Shown: positions 7,127-7,427 of the stretch, in pieces | How the letters are laid out: every line of letters starts with the position of its first letter | How positions within the stretch are numbered: position 1 is the first letter of the stretch | Origin: Acidobacteriota bacterium | Lineage (GTDB): Bacteria; Acidobacteriota; Terriglobia; UBA7540 | Assembly: GCA_021827255.1 (NCBI GenBank) | Contig: JAKAWO010000147.1 | Coordinates: forward strand, 1-7,427 | Length of the DNA: 7,427 bases | Reading direction: 5' to 3' | Made by a program: the position numbers and the translations under genes | The notes under the pieces: generated by a model | Databases searched by the model: none | Told to the model about the DNA's origin: nothing | Seen by the model: only the letters and a program-made list of their open reading frames with translations

Positions 7127-7155
7127 ATTATATGGCCCTCCACCGGGCGCGTAAA
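7127..7155 (-). promoter_or_regulatory. Predicted sigma70-type promoter of uvrA and the following genes
   Basis: On the minus strand a perfect -10 box TATAAT (7132-7127) lies 17 bases after TTTACG (7155-7150), which matches the -35 consensus at four of six positions. Transcription would start near 7120, giving a leader of about 75 nt before the TTG at 7045. No LexA box of the CTGT-N8-ACAG type or of the GAAC/GTTC type is visible nearby, so SOS control is not indicated from the sequence. Confidence 0.7.
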
Positions 7156-7176
7156 GCATCGCGATCAGCAAGGCTT

Positions 7177-7206
7177 GCGGCGAAGTGAAGGGGTGGACTT
7201 CGCTGC
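7177..7206. repeat. Imperfect inverted repeat between the divergent promoters
   Basis: The arms GCGGCGAAG (7177-7185) and CTTCGCTGC (7198-7206) pair at eight of nine positions around a 12-base centre. A second, interleaved pairing joins GTGGA (7193-7197) with TCCAC (7209-7213). The dyad lies between the two -35 boxes and outside both predicted transcripts, so if real it would act as a DNA-binding site and not as an RNA hairpin. In GC-rich DNA such pairings also arise by chance. Confidence 0.25.
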
Positions 7207-7225
7207 CCTCCACGCCCCAGCGTTA

Positions 7226-7254
7226 TTGAAGCCGTCTGCGCCCCTTGTTATAGT
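7226..7254 (+). promoter_or_regulatory. Predicted sigma70-type promoter of the aldehyde dehydrogenase gene
   Basis: TTGAAG (7226-7231) and TATAGT (7249-7254) are separated by 17 bases; the boxes match consensus at four and five of six positions. Transcription would begin near 7261, leaving a leader of about 80 nt before the ATG at 7340. Together with the opposite-facing uvrA promoter it forms a divergent pair, with the two -35 boxes about 70 bp apart. Confidence 0.6.
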
Positions 7255-7339
7255 GGCCTTTCGAGGTTTGCGAGCGGACGTGGCGGGCCGATGAGCCCTT
7301 CGAGCTCCGCCGGCGTTGCCACCTTTTGAGGCTCTCAAC

Positions 7340-7427
7340 ATGAACGCACCCGCGGTTTACCAAAATTACATGGGCGGCCGGTGGGCTGAGCCTTCCGAGG
7401 GCGCAACCTTCGAGAATCTCAACCCTG
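7340..7427 (+). CDS. Aldehyde dehydrogenase family protein, N-terminal fragment (cut off by window edge)
   Basis: Only 29 codons are visible, starting at an ATG with TGAGG 8 nt upstream. The residues YQNYMGGRW (7-15) followed by FENLNP (24-29) match the start of NAD(P)-dependent aldehyde dehydrogenases, where a Y-x-N-Y-I-x-G-x-W segment precedes an F-E-x-x-N-P segment and leads into the Rossmann cofactor domain. Such enzymes oxidise an aldehyde to its carboxylic acid. The catalytic Cys and Glu lie beyond the window, so family membership is likely while subfamily and substrate (for example semialdehydes from sugar or amino acid breakdown) cannot be told. The gene is transcribed away from uvrA from its own predicted promoter. 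Confidence 0.8.
   Translation, partial: MNAPAVYQNYMGGRWAEPSEGATFENLNP

Noticed and set aside
7112..7294. Small plus-strand open frame of 60 codons in the divergent intergenic region
   Set aside because: It spans both predicted promoters, has no clear ribosome site and encodes no recognisable protein.

Overview
The window is GC-rich bacterial chromosome with dense, mostly co-oriented genes. Its gene types are a GH97 glycosidase, UvrA, a SprT-like protease, two small secreted proteins of unknown function and an aldehyde dehydrogenase. Together with frequent TTG and GTG starts, this fits a soil-type Acidobacteriota or a similar Gram-negative lineage. That placement is an inference, because no rRNA or other taxonomic marker is present.

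Layout: five genes lie on the minus strand, read from right to left. They are uvrA (7045-3962), a secreted protein here called B (3953-3399), a secreted protein here called A (3402-2770), a SprT-like zinc metalloprotease (2765-2016), and a retaining-type GH97 glycosidase (1944 to beyond base 1). The gaps are 8 nt, a 4-nt ATGA overlap, 4 nt and 71 nt, with no obvious terminator between genes. The first four therefore look like one transcription unit, and the GH97 gene may be its distal member or may be separate. On the plus strand, the first 29 codons of an aldehyde dehydrogenase start at 7340 and run off the right edge.

The 294-bp divergent intergenic region (7046-7339) holds two well-formed sigma70-type promoters facing away from each other. 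One is TTTACG-N17-TATAAT for uvrA (minus) and the other is TTGAAG-N17-TATAGT for the dehydrogenase (plus). An imperfect dyad lies between them.

Function: UvrA is the damage-recognition ATPase of nucleotide excision repair. The SprT-like protein belongs to the zinc-protease fold that includes the DNA-protein crosslink protease Spartan, so a DNA-repair link within the operon can be suggested but is not shown. Proteins A and B have Sec signal peptides and look like distant paralogs of each other; their role is unknown. GH97 is a secreted or periplasmic alpha-glycosidase with an aspartate nucleophile motif. I saw no mobile element, CRISPR array, tRNA or rRNA. The window reads mostly as ordinary chromosome; the oddest part is the pair of secreted paralogs between uvrA and the protease.
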